Positions 44,581 to 56,689 of a stretch of DNA of 64,000 nt are shown here, piece by piece. Position 1 is the stretch's first letter. Each line of letters begins with the position of its first letter. Origin of the DNA: Charina bottae (lineage: Eukaryota; Chordata; Lepidosauria; Squamata; Charinaidae). The translations under genes were made by a program, and so were the position numbers. The notes under the pieces were generated by a model, which saw only the letters and a program-made list of their open reading frames with translations, was not told where the DNA came from and did no database searches. The DNA lies in contig JALMGJ010000006.1 of assembly GCA_023362775.1 (NCBI GenBank), positions 52,257,501-52,321,500 of the forward strand, read 5' to 3'.

Positions 44581-46114
44581 CTTGTTCCAGCTTTGAAAAA
44601 AGACTAGGAAAGGTTTTAATGAGAAATTATCTCATTAAACCAATGGAGCCAGTTTATTGGAAAGAAGTACCTGAAAAAGAGGAAGATGACAATCTCTCAG
44701 GGAATTCCAAATAAAACCTATACAGTTGGCCTCATTAAATGAATTGCTTGTTATTCACTTGCCAGAGTGGGTGTTAGATTTGTTCAGAGTTCATTGCAGA
44801 GAGAATGGTCGAAAAGAAGTCATCTGTATCTGCTAAGTTGTTTCTAACAGTATCAGTTTTATAGAAAGTGGAGGATATTTGAAAATCACTAGTTTTGCTA
44901 TTGGGCACCAATTATGTCCCTTTTTGTTGTTGTTAAGGATTGAGCATTTATTTGAAAAACCAAATATAAATTCTTTCATTCAGGCCTCTCAGCATGGGGT
45001 CACCTTAGCAGATTCTTACAGGGGTACTCTTCTATCATACCAAAATAGGCCACAACAGAATATTGGGGGACTAATACATTTTGGTTCCTGTCAATTATTA
45101 TGATAAACATAGGAAACTTATTTTTGCTGCTAGTATGGCACAAAACATGGCTCAATTGAACTTGCATAACATTTCTACAACTGTGAAATAAATGTATCCA
45201 TGGCATTGATTAATGGGAAGAGGGTGTAACTTTAAAAGTTTCTCTTCCTGTTTCTTCAAGCTCTTGAGAAAACTCTTACATTCGGAAACCGAAATATGCA
45301 GAGTAAAAGTTGCCTGGATGAACAGAGCAATCAGTAAATGGAGGGAAACTTAATTTTTCTCGTTTAGGTCACTAGTTCACATGCAACCCAATAATGAAAT
45401 GTGATTAACCTCTGATGACATTTCAGTTAATAATTCAGCAGCACTTGAGGGTCTCCATTCAGTTCCCTGCCAACTGTTACCCAGGACTCAATTGACACTA
45501 ATTTGAATTTTTATTGACTTCTTTTTCTCTCTAAAAACATGGGGATGTGGAAGTTTGTCTGCAAGAACAAGTTTTATAGTTGTTAGGAAACTAAATAGAA
45601 CCAGTAGATGGCACTGTACGAATCTGTTAAACTCAAGGAAATAGGTTTTCAAGTATTGTAGCAACAGCAACCTGCATCTAGGGCTGAAATTGCTTCAGTG
45701 GGACATCCACATACTTGATTAATACTAAAAGCACTTATACCTGTTAGCCTAATCTTGGGTGTACATACTGTATATAAGAAAATAAGCAATATTGATTCAG
45801 GATTGATTTACTGTTGTTAAATGAAACAATAGCAACTAATCTAAACAGCAATCATAAAAATATTCATAAAGAGTCTTCTAGGGGTGGCCATAATAAATTT
45901 GAATAAATAAATAAATTTGGCTTGTCAGTTTGGAATTACAGGGTGTTAATGTGTTCTGTTTGATGGGTAAACATTCTTCAAAAAGTATTGTTATTTAAGG
46001 TCTTTGTAAAATGAAAACAGTTATTACCTATAATTTAAAAGTATTTCACCACAGTTTTATTTTTATAACAACTTAAAAATGTATGTTTGGAATTTACAAG
46101 TTTCCATGGAGTGC
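44581..46114. other. Intergenic, nothing recognised
   Basis: AT-rich. No exon or clear element seen. Confidence 0.5.
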
Positions 46115-46348
46115 TTTTTTTTAATCCAATCGTGTCCAATTCTTGGAGCCTGCCTGGACAAGTCCCTGCAGTTTTCTTGGCAAGGTTTTTCGGAAGTGGT
46201 TTGCCATTGCCTCCTTCCTGGGGCTGAGAGAAAGCGACTGGCCCAAGGTCACACAGCTGGCTTTGTGCCTAAGGCAGGACTAGAACTCACGGTCTCCCTG
46301 TTTATAGCCTGGTGCCTTAACCACTGCCCCAAACTGGCTCTCTTATGG
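46115..46348 (-). repeat. tRNA SINE with Sauria-like body, minus strand
   Basis: Same family and orientation as the copy at 22358-22590: head (rc) GTTTGGGGCAGTGGTTAAGG and body GCCAAGAAAACTGCAGGGAC. Confidence 0.85.
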
Positions 46349-47889
46349 AGTGCTTACGGCTCATCTATTACCCCAAGAAAACTGGAAAAAGAAGGCTAAG
46401 TGAACCTGACAATTTAACCAAAAAAATTTTTTTACCTTCAAAAGGGGAATTTCTGGACTGCCATGACTTAGACAATGTCTGACAAATAATGATACACCCA
46501 ACCAAGACATGAAGCAGCTTTCCCCAAACTTGGTATTCTCCAGATATACTAGACTACAGTTCCCATCACCCTCAGCCAGCATGACACTCGCTTTAAGGCA
46601 TATTTTGATGGTATCAAATGGTATCCCTTTAAGAAATCCCCAGAATATAAGATGCTGCGAAAAATGAACAGCACTCTGAGTTCTTTTTTCCCAAACCAGA
46701 TGTTTTTAAAAATACAAGGTGATACCATTTCATTATAAATTTGTAAGGAAGCATATAAATAATTAAATTATATATATATATATAAAGTTAAACTATTTAT
46801 TAGTTAAAAATCAGGATTGAGAAATACTGAGTAATATTTTTAGGCAGCAGTCATTTCATTACATGACTTCACTTCATGTTGCAGGTGCCAATTTAAAAAT
46901 AAATTACACTTAATAATTTTAAAATATTTTAACTTGGAAAAACTAGGAAAAAGGAGCTGAACTCTTGCTCTTTATAAAATTTCAACCATTTTTCTTAATA
47001 TTAATGGTCACTGGGCATTGTCTTCACAACTGACCACTATTTTAAAAGAGGGATACAACACTGAGTTTTTTCTACATAATCAAACAATTTTAGGACATCC
47101 TTAGCATACCAGCTGTTTTGTATCACATTGGGTTATTTATATTGTTTTGAGAAGAGAGATCTTTTATTTCAGCAATTTGGTTTAATAGGTAGCTCTGTAT
47201 TATGAACTTCAACTTCTAAATACTGAGTTGTTTTCCTCCATCTTCTTAAATCCTTTTCTCAGAAGTCATATTTTTGTGAATGACAAACAGAAATTCTGCC
47301 CAGAATCACAGTGCATGGTAAATGTGGAAATAACTGTGATGCTGGTTATTATATGAGATAAACAATGGTATTATTTGCTGGGCTCCTAACAGAATTGTTG
47401 CATCTTCACTGCTCCTCCTCCTCCTCCTAGGGGTCCTAAAACATTTTTCTTTGTTCTGTTTGCTTGGAGTCTGGGCTTCTTAATGAAGCAATCTGCTTAT
47501 TCAAACAGTGACTGGATCATATCCAAATATGACTCAGTGGGAAATCCGTTCCTTTTCTTCCTTGGGTTGCTTTGTGATCGTATCCGGCCATCACTAATAA
47601 ATCTGAATACCTTCTAAAAGGGCTTGTATTAGACCCCAGTGTATATCCACCAAGGGAGTGTTTCCTTAGAATGTGTTAGTAGAATTCGGGGAAGGTGGGT
47701 TTTGATTTTTTGAAAGTCTGCTGAGATTATATATAGATAGATGATACACACACACACATACATATAAAATACATACATATACATCTCCATGCTCAGTGCA
47801 AGAGGATATCCGTTTTTTAAAAAGAATAAATGTTTCTCTTTAAACAGTTTCCTTTTTAAAATGAAATCAGATTGCTTCAAACGTTATTA
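46349..47889. other. Intergenic, minor repeats only
   Basis: A short repeat at 46515-46580 (AGACTACAGTTCCCATCACC) and (TA)n and (CA)n runs. No gene. Confidence 0.5.
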
Positions 47890-48960
47890 ATACTTGGAGC
47901 AGTTCTCTAAGCCGGGGGTTCTCAAACTCGGTCAAGACCCAGGGGAATTCCTGGTCACTAGCAAATCTGAGGTGGGGGGGTGTCTGGAAAGAGGTGGGCT
48001 TGTCCATGCAAAACTATGGAAGTACTCGGTCCTGTCCCAGTCTCCCTGGACAAGCCAAGAGCGAGAGTTTCCACAGCCGCAGCTTTGATGGCTGGAGAAC
48101 AGGACACATGCGCAATGTCTTCGTCCTCTTCGCCACGTGGGAGTTGGGAGGCTGCATCCCTCTTGCAAGGGAAGCGGCCAACTGCGTGGCCAGTCTGCTG
48201 CAAAAGGCAGCTCCCAGTTGTGCTACCACAGCCTCGCAAACTATCTGTAGGGAGGCGAAGAACTGCGCGCGTCCCTTTCAAGAGAGACCACGGAGTTGCG
48301 TGAAATGAGGCCTCTGCAGGAGCCAGACATCTTCACTACGGAGCAGAGCAACCCAGTGGCCTTGGTCACGCCAGTGCTTCACATCCGAACCTCCATTTAG
48401 GGGGCCGGGGGCGCTCAGGTGTTTCTCCCCTGGCCCCTAGTCTCCAGTCTAGACTTGCTGGAACGGCGCAGGCCTCAGTCCTGGAGGCGGGTTGAGTTGC
48501 GGTTCTGCCTCGCATTTCATAGCCACGACTGCTGCGATCTTCCAGTAGTTTCAGGGCCTTGTATTGTTAGAGCCAAACACGCTCGGGAGCCATGTTTTCC
48601 TTCCCTATGGGAGTCTGGTTAGATTGCAAAGGAAGACAAAGTGTCGCCGAACCACAGCACCAACCCTGGAAGGGAAGGGCAATTTATATGGAAGGGGGAC
48701 GGAGGAGAAGGCTTGGAGCTGGGTGACCTCCATTTCCTTGGTGGTTGGTATCACTGAGATTGTGCTGCAAGGCAGGGCGCCTCTGCATTCGGAAGGCTGG
48801 TGCGCTGTTGGGGAGAGGCACTGCAAAATGGGATGAGACCAGAACGGACAAGGGAGGTGTGCATGGACCATGATGGGGGAAAGGGAAGCCAGTGGCTGTT
48901 CTCCTCCCTTCCTGACTGAGCTCTAGAACACTGTCACTTGAATCAGGAGACCTAATTTTC
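47890..48960. other. GC-rich block of unknown nature
   Basis: The block has clearly more G, C and CpG than its AT-rich surroundings. It begins with GGGGGTTCTCAAACT, which looks like one hAT end, but no partner end was found. Several open frames of 60-107 codons overlap on both strands and none resembles a known protein. It could be a CpG island of an unrecognised transcript or a GC-rich transposon. Confidence 0.4.
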
Positions 48961-49177
48961 ACCCACAGATCCTATCTTTACATAGCACTGTCTTCCCAAA
49001 CCGGAACATTGGGCATGGCAGTTGCACCTTTCTGTGTGATTCTCCATAGAGCATTCCAGCTTTCCATTGAGATATTGACACAGCAGGAGACATTGTTCCA
49101 TCAGTGTGCGAAGTGTGACCAAAACAGCAGTGGGTTCAAGTTCAAAACTCTGGCTTGTGTATATATAGTGAATAAGG

Positions 49178-49507
49178 CATAGCTTTCCAAACTCTGTGTC
49201 ACGACACTTTAGTGTGTCGCAACACACAGCTTAGTGTGTCGCGAAGTGGCAGCGTGCATAGCGGCGGCGCGGGGGTGTGCGCGGTGGCAGTGTGTATGGT
49301 GGCAGCGACGACGGCAGCGGCGCGCCATCAGCGCTTCCACGTTTTAGCGAGGCCGCCGCTGCTGCCGCTGCCGTGCACAACACTGCGTGCCCCCCTGCGC
49401 CGCCGCCGTGCACGACCCCGCCCCTGTGTGTGCCCCCGCACAGCCCCCGCGCTGCCGCCACTGCCGCCATTGGTGTGTCGCCAACGGCGGCAGTTTGGAA
49501 AGCACTG
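49178..49507. mobile_element. hAT MITE, subfamily B, GC-rich
   Basis: The ends are CATAGCTTTCCAAACT and GGAAAGCACTG. Target duplication gaataagg at 49170-49177 and 49508-49515. The GC-rich core has many CpGs. Confidence 0.93.
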
Positions 49508-50810
49508 GAATAAGGAATGAGGAAAGAAACTCAAGTAGTGTGAAAGCTGAATAGCTGGCATGCCCAGTACTACCAAGGAGGAGATAATAGTCTCCCTCAA
49601 GATGAACTTCACAGACATGCCCATGAAGTGGTTTGCATTGCCGCCTTCAGTGCTTTGGACTTCCCAATCTAACCTAAAGCGCTGGAATTTCCTGGTGGCC
49701 TTGCATCCAATGCTAATTAAGATAGCCAACTAACCCTGGCTAGCTTTCTGAGATCAGCCAAGATTGGCTAGATGGTGCCACCTAAGCTGGGCCTTCAGCG
49801 CTAACATACCTCCAACAGATAAAGCAACATATAGCAATAGAAATAGAACAATTACCCACAGAATTTCAGAATTATTGTTGCTATATCCACAGACACAGAA
49901 GTTTACAGACATAATGCAAAAGGAAAAGGGGGTGAGGGAAGAGAGGAACATGTACATTCTGATAGCAGGTCTGCAGTTATTCTTGTAGTGACCAGCTGAG
50001 GTGGAGTTGGGGAGTGCAGCCAGTGTCTCGAGCCAAGTACATGATGCTTCTGTTGAGCTGATGGGTTGCATACTACAGGTCTACCTTTTCTCTAATTCAG
50101 CCAGCAGAATGGCTGCAGAGAGAGAGCAGTTCTGGGAAGGCATCGTTCTATTGTGATGGAAAGTGTGGAGTATTCTGATGTCAGCATTTTTTCCTCCATA
50201 TCCACAGTTTTGCTCATTGTATTTGAACCCGAAGAACAAAAAATACTGAAATTGCTGACTATGTTGGGTTTTAAAGCAACTTTCCATTTTGATTTTGAGA
50301 AGCTATTTGTTATTTTGTTGTCTGTGTGATGATTCTAAAACCGTGGGATATTGACACAGCAGGAGACATAAATGCTAGGGCTAGGCAGCACTTCAGATTG
50401 GAAAGGACGAGAGTGTGTATGGGGATGTACAATATGTAGCACCTGTCAGAAATTTAATACGTTTAGCTATTAAACCAGGCATAACTTTTCTGGGCGCAGC
50501 AAGGAGGGCAACTGCATGATCCTTGGAAAAGACCCAGCTATTTTAAAGAGTTGCTGACAGGTGCTATATAAGGGCCCTCCGTGAGCAGCAAAGCACCATT
50601 TCCCTTTCTAAGACGAAGCACTGCAGCCCTGATAAATATATTAAGTGCAGTAAATAAATGCACTAACAGGTGGTGCGTTGTGGGCCGGATGGGGATGTTG
50701 GTCTGACCCTTTATCTGGGAGGTCTCCAGATTGATGGATTCAGTTTGTATACCACTGAATCCAGGATGACTCAACATCGTTTATTAGCAATGATGATGTT
50801 AGCCTTACCA

Positions 50811-51095
50811 GGTAGACCAGACAGGAAGCACGACCAGATGAGCTAATTCTACTTTATTGTAAGGCTACATTAACAGAATCTTGCAAGTCTGAAAGTACAA
50901 TTCTCCTGCCATCTCCTTTACCCCAAGAAATTAGGGCGGGTCTCTTCTGAGCCTCTTGCCCCACCCACAATCCAGCTGCGGACTATGCTGTCTCTTATCT
51001 GACCGTTTCCTAGGCAGCGTCTCTGGGCCCAGTCTCCCAAGGTCATTCCCACATATCATTATAGATGATGTGCTTCTTCATGGGCCACTTGGTCA
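50811..51095 (-). mobile_element. LTR-like element related to the one at 54535, inverted
   Basis: GGTAGACCAGACAGG starts the block. Its inverse carries CAGACTTGCAAGATTCTGTT followed by TACAATAAAGTAGAATTAGC, parallel to 54723-54765. The far end is diverged. Confidence 0.45.
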
Positions 51096-51099
51096 AGGC

Positions 51100-53290
51100 A
51101 ACTGCAGCTGGAATCTACCATTAAAAGAAAATTCTAGGCAAATTAATCAATTAGGTCCTGCTTTTGGAAACGAACAGCAAATGAGGAAGCTGGAATAGTG
51201 GTAGGCCACGGTATCCTCACTGGCAGCATGTCCACAAAAGCAGTGATTTTCCGCACAGTTGTCACTTTTTCTTTTTAAAAAAGCATAGCAATAAAGATGA
51301 TAGAGGCAGTAGAGTAGGTCATAGATGTACCACTAGTTCAGCCAGCAGGGAAGAAGGCAATAGTGAGCGGGTTAGTGGAGAAGAATGGAAACAAGCAAAT
51401 TGGGCCAATGTGGTAATAGACAGATGTGCTTTTCTACATGGTCAAAAAGTTAAATAGTTTGGGAAATGCTATAGAATTATAGGTATTTTGCTACAGTTCC
51501 TATTCCCATCCAGCAAGCTTCATGTGGCTAACATCTGGACAGCACCAGCCTGAGAAATGCTATTATAGAATAAGGGTGGGCAGTTGATTGTCTTGGCCTC
51601 TAAAGCAATTCTTCCTATCTTCCTAGGATTTATTTGCTATATAAAAACAGCCCATTTTGCTCCAAGACGTAGGCAAAAAGGCTTTTCAGCTCCCTCCTGC
51701 TCCACAGCATATCTCCTGCATTTGTCTGAAACAGATTGCTCCATGTATGATCTAAGATTCATTGGTTCACTTAGGTTCAACAGTTAGAACAAATTTTGAA
51801 ATGCATTTCACCACCAGCAGAGGCATCTTAGAGGCAGCTTTCTAAGATGTTTCCATGTCATTGGCACAAATTGCCTTGAAAATGCTTCCTTTTCAAAGTG
51901 GAACCGGCCAATTTTGTCTCAAATGGTGATTCAATCATTAGTCACACTCTCTAGCTGTCTACTTAAAAGTTGTTCCTTGAAATAAATTTGTACTCTAGGA
52001 CACTGTGGGAATTTTATGGGTTTCTCAGTGAATTTTTTTCATATAAATCACCTAAGTGAACATTAAAAAAAACTGTTTAAGTCCTCATCTAGGAATAGTT
52101 TCTTTCCTATGAGTGGTGGTTTTGTTTTATTTTTAAGAAATGATTTCACTCTCAGGAAATGCATGTAGTAAAGTACCTAAGAAGGTAGACAAATATAACA
52201 ATTTTGTTTTGCCCAGGTGATATGTCAGCAGGAGAGGAATGCACAGCATTTTATCACCCATCTTTATATGGAGCCATTCTAAAATAGAAGAATTAAACTT
52301 GGAAAAATGATACGAACAGCAAAACAACATACCCCCCCAACCTGGTGCCCTTGAGATGTCATTTCAGCTCCCCTAATCCCAGCATGCTAGCCAACACATC
52401 TGGAGGGCACCAGGTTGAGGAAGGCTGCAGAAGAAGATGGAAAATTTGATCACACATGGATTAAAAACATCTACTGTGAGTGATCTTCATTTCACAAGGC
52501 AACAATATGTAACATCGGGGGTCTATTTTTCCCCTCCAGCTGTAGTTTCCTTAGGTAATCCATGATCCAGTGGTTGATTTTAAAAGTTAAATTATTAGAA
52601 GCAGTTTTCTATAGCATAGTGTTCCTATCAAAGTAAAATGACTCATAAGAATGCTAAATGCAAACCAGATGATCCTAAACATTAACTGGGGAGAAAAAGA
52701 GTTCAGTGTGGGTCCTCATAAAAATGAAATTCTTTTCTGTACAAAGAAAATAATTGGTTATATAAAATAGGAAATTAGGAAGAAAAAGTAATTGTTTTTA
52801 ACTGCCCCAAACTGTTAATTATTATTAGCATTTCCATACATTTTCATTCCTGTTCTAATTTGAAAAAAGGGAAGATAATAAGTTATTTAATTTTTACTGC
52901 AATGCAAGGAAGTTTGGTGCTATGCCATATGCTGATTATAACTTCAAAAAATCTCTGGAGTATACTTTTGACAAGGGAATAGCTCAGACTATAGATGAGC
53001 ACAGTATAGGAATCTTCATCACAGTTTTAAAGGCATGTTGCCAAACTTAGTTTTGCTTTGAACAAGATCATGGCAAGGGAAATGCTTTTATTCTCTATAT
53101 TGTTAGAACAAATAATGTTTCCAAATGAAACTTTCTGCCTCTCTGAGTGATCATGGAGAGGCGGACTCCATTTATTCCAATAGGATGCAGAGCCACTTAA
53201 TCACATGCTCACACATACACAAATTCATGTTGTGGACTTTCAAACAGGACATGTGAATATATGCATTCGTTAGAAATAAGGTAAGAAGAA
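51100..53290. other. Intergenic, one small MITE
   Basis: Apart from the MITE at 52331 no gene or large element is recognised. Confidence 0.5.
52331..52425. mobile_element. Short palindromic MITE
   Basis: CAACCTGGTGCCCTTGAGAT is inversely repeated by ACATCTGGAGGGCACCAGGT. About 95 bp overall. Confidence 0.65.
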
Positions 53291-53293
53291 AGG

Positions 53294-53683
53294 TACAGGT
53301 AGTCCTCGACTTACGACCATTTGTTTAATGATGATCCAAACTTACGACAGCCTTGGAATGGGTGCTTTACAGCCTGTAAAACAGTTCCTAGTGTCGCCAA
53401 AGTTGCACCCCCCAACCCGGTCACATGATCACATTTCGGGTGCTTGGCAACTGGCTTGCATTTATGACCGGTTGCTGCATCCTGTGGTCACATGGCCACG
53501 TTTTGTGACTTTTTTGTTTTCCAGCAAAAAACACCCATTCGGGAAGCTGGGTCTGCTTAATGACCGCCGTAAAAATGGTAGTAAAATCGGGTCCAATCAC
53601 ATGGTGACTCGACTTATGACCACAATGACTTACGATGGAAATTCCGGTGCTAATTTTGGTTGTAAGTCGAGGACTACCTGTAA
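53294..53683. mobile_element. Palindromic-ended MITE (TA target)
   Basis: The ends are TACAGGTAGTCCTCGACTTA and TAAGTCGAGGACTACCTGTA, perfectly inverted over at least 20 bp. TA at both tips suggests a TA target. Interior ACTTACGACAGCCTTGG repeats. Confidence 0.85.
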
Positions 53684-53914
53684 TTGTGTATCTATGAATG
53701 CTTGAGGGATTGAAATGAAAGATTTCATTTGCTTATTGCCTGTGGATACTGCTAATCCCTGGATTATGTTCAAGAACATGAATTAATAGCAATTAATAGC
53801 ATTAGTTGTTCATTGTTTGGCTGTGTAACACACATACTATTGATATTAATTTTATATGTTGGTTGAACATTTTATTTATTAAACTATTTATAAATTGCTT
53901 TTCTTCTCTCTTTT

Positions 53915-54245
53915 TTAAATATAATTTTTATTAAGAATTTTGATTACAATAGTAAAAACAAACTAATACAAACTAAACTTAAAGAGAAGGAAAAAAGAAT
54001 AAAAGGTGCAGGAAAAAAGAATGAAAGAAGAAGAAAAGAAATAATATAATAAAGAAAAAGAAAAGAAATATATAAAGAATTGACTTCCAACCTTCATCAC
54101 AACAAGTATAAACAAATTTAGTAACTCTTCATCCCCTATAAGGTTACAAACAGGTATCTCTTCATCTCATATCCCATCCCTTATTTATAAGCAAATCAAG
54201 AAAACATCAATTATTCAATCCTGGTGTCAGCAAAAAGTCCATAAA
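53915..54245 (-). mobile_element. L1 3' end fragment, minus strand
   Basis: The T-rich start and GAATTGACTTCCAACCTTC match the 3' UTR arrangement of the L1 at 5655-7263 (GTGACTTCCAACCTTCTCC). No ORF2 remains. Confidence 0.7.
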
Positions 54246-54534
54246 GGGTCACCAAAACTTTGCAAAACAATATACCAATAGCATCTTAAGAACAGGTTTC
54301 CATAATTGGCATGCTGCCACCAAGAGAAAGGCCCTGTTCCGACCTGGAGACCATGTATTTAGCCCAGAGTCAGGAAACCCATAGAAGGATAAAGGGCCAA
54401 AGTGTTTCAGAGAATGTTAGAGTTTCACATTACTTAGAACTGAGTTTCTCAAAGGCTTGACATTTTGTCTTACCCCCACTCTGCAGTATGTTACATTATT
54501 CTCTCATTTTCCATACGCCTTTGAAAATTTTGCA

Positions 54535-54807
54535 TGTAGACCAAGGAGGTGATGTAGTGGGCTGAGGGAATGGCTTTGGGGGACGGGGAAGAGCCGTAAC
54601 CAAGGCAACGGTCAGATAAAAGAAACCTGAGTCCAGGGCAGAAGTGTAACCTGAGAAAATGCCTCAGACAAGACTCTCCCTAGTTCTCACAAAGATAAAG
54701 GGAGGGAGGGGGGAAGCGCATTCAGACTTGCAAGATTCTGTTACTATATCTGTATTATTAAAGTAATATTGTCCTGGCATGACTTTGGTTTCCTAGTCTG
54801 GTCTACA
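54535..54807 (+). mobile_element. LTR-like element (possible solo LTR)
   Basis: 273 bp bounded by TGTAGACCA and TGGTCTACA (TG...CA ends). An A-rich signal-like region lies near 54756 (TGTATTATTAAAGTAATATT). A shared word CAGACTTGCAAGATTCTGTT occurs inverted at 50880-50900. No clear target duplication. Confidence 0.5.
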
Positions 54808-54918
54808 TTAAAGGGCTGACAATGTATACAATTTCCTATTTATGTTCAAAATCTCCACCTCTTAGAAACATACAGTATCATCATTTATGCATATTCTCTG
54901 TTCAACTGATAGTGACTA

Positions 54919-55153
54919 CTACAGTTAGTCCTCATTAATGACTGCCTCATACAGCGACCATTCGCAGTTAATGATGGCAATGAAAAAGTAACTTTGCGAC
55001 GAATCCTCACATTTACGACCTTCACAGGACTGTAAAGCAAAGGAAAGCTGAAATAAGATCATAAGCATAGTCGCAGTTTCACTTAGCAACCGTTTCACTT
55101 AACAACCGAGTTGCTGGTCCCAATTGTGGTTGCTAAACAAGAACTACCTGTAT
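54919..55153. mobile_element. Diverged MITE related to the one at 53294
   Basis: It begins CTACAGTTAGTCCTCATTAA and ends GAACTACCTGTA, with CACTTAGCAACCGTTTCACT internally. Same terminal words as the copy at 53294, more decayed. Confidence 0.7.
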
Positions 55154-55154
55154 A

Positions 55155-56580
55155 TTTGAAATAATTATTGGCCTTAGGTATCTCAAAAATCTTGCCCTTC
55201 TGTTCATTGATTTACATATTTAAATTAGGATGGTGGTACACTTCAGATGATTTAGGAATGGCATTTCACAGGAGTGAGAGAGTTTAACTCCAGCCTATGT
55301 GACTCAAGGTTGTACTGTAACCTGAAAAGAATAGCAGATATTTTTATTGTATTGCTATGTTGATGCCTTTGGGAATGATCCATATTTACTTATTCATAGT
55401 ACAGTGAGATCACATATTGGTGCAGCTGAGTGATACTACATATTAATAGTGGTTGGTGTCATAGTAGCAGTGAACTGTCGCTTCGTGCTAGTAAGCTATT
55501 GCCAGTTATATTTTAATGCTGTTGCAGCATAATTAGTACAGTGGTATGTTTGCACAACATCCATTCCACAATTGGTACTGGCTTTTGTAATTATATATTT
55601 ATAAATCAAAACACCATAATTAGCATAGTGGTCTGTTTCCACGGCATCCATCATATAACTGCTATTAGTAATGGCTTTTATAATTAGATACTTACATATT
55701 AGAGCACTACAATTCGGTCTTTTTTAAAATAATGAAGTGTGTGTTACCATTCACAGTGCTACTGCAAATCCAAAATCCATGATAAGGCAGCATGGAAAAG
55801 AGCAGGCTACACTTTGATTTATCAAAATAAAAGCTGAGTTCAAACAAACTTCCTTCCTTCCTGAGACTGTGGTTGAAATGAGGAAAAAAAAACCGGACTA
55901 GATGATTGTATAAATTGAAATTTCAATTAATTTAATCCACAATGGTTTTCCATCTGTATGAGATTGCTGTGGTTGCTGGCATCTTTATGGGCTTTAATGA
56001 AATAAAAATACATTTGAAGCTCCCTAGGCAAAACGATTGTATAACATAAGATCGCTGCTAAAATACAGCTAGGCAGCCTGACTACACATTTTATCAGTTT
56101 TTGATTAAAGATACAGTTTTTAAAAATAAAAATGGAATATTTCATGTTTTTTAAAATGTGGTAATTATTGTTTAAAACCAAAAGGCTAAAGGGAAATTGG
56201 AATGTAATAAAAACGTGTTTAAAATATAGTCAGGCTTCAATTCTGTGGCCCCTAAGACAGAAGGCCAGGAGCCACAGGGTTTGTGGGGTTCCCTTCTCTG
56301 AGTCTGGAGAAAGGGGGGCTACGCTGGGGGAAACTGCAGAGGAACATTCCTCTCGTTGGGTGGCCAGCCTGAGAGGAGCTGAGGTTCTCTTGAATCCTGA
56401 GCTCTCCTAACATTAATCATAGCCCAAAGGCATTTTTATTGGGCAATATCCCTTTTTTTCTCCCCTCTAACCACCCTTTTTTGTCTGTGTCTGGTTTCAA
56501 TCCCACTTCTGTGCCCATAGGGCACTTCTGACTCTTAGCCTTAGCTCAGGAGGGCCCTCTGTTCTTCAGACGTCAAAACA
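55155..56580. other. Intergenic, nothing recognised
   Basis: AT-rich, with a short GC-richer stretch at 56240-56400 that has an 80-codon frame without similarity known to me. Confidence 0.5.
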
Positions 56581-56689
56581 ATGGGGATAGAGATTTTGAA
56601 GCATATCAGATTTAATGCACCCATATTACATGATAGGGCTTTTAAAAAATATGATCAGTGTGCCACAGATTTTCATGCTTTTCCAGCCA

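Noticed and set aside
49212..49729. Overlapping long frames on both strands
   Set aside because: Explained by the GC-rich core of the hAT MITE at 49178-49507.
53328..53705. 125-residue plus-strand frame
   Set aside because: Lies within the palindromic MITE at 53294-53683.
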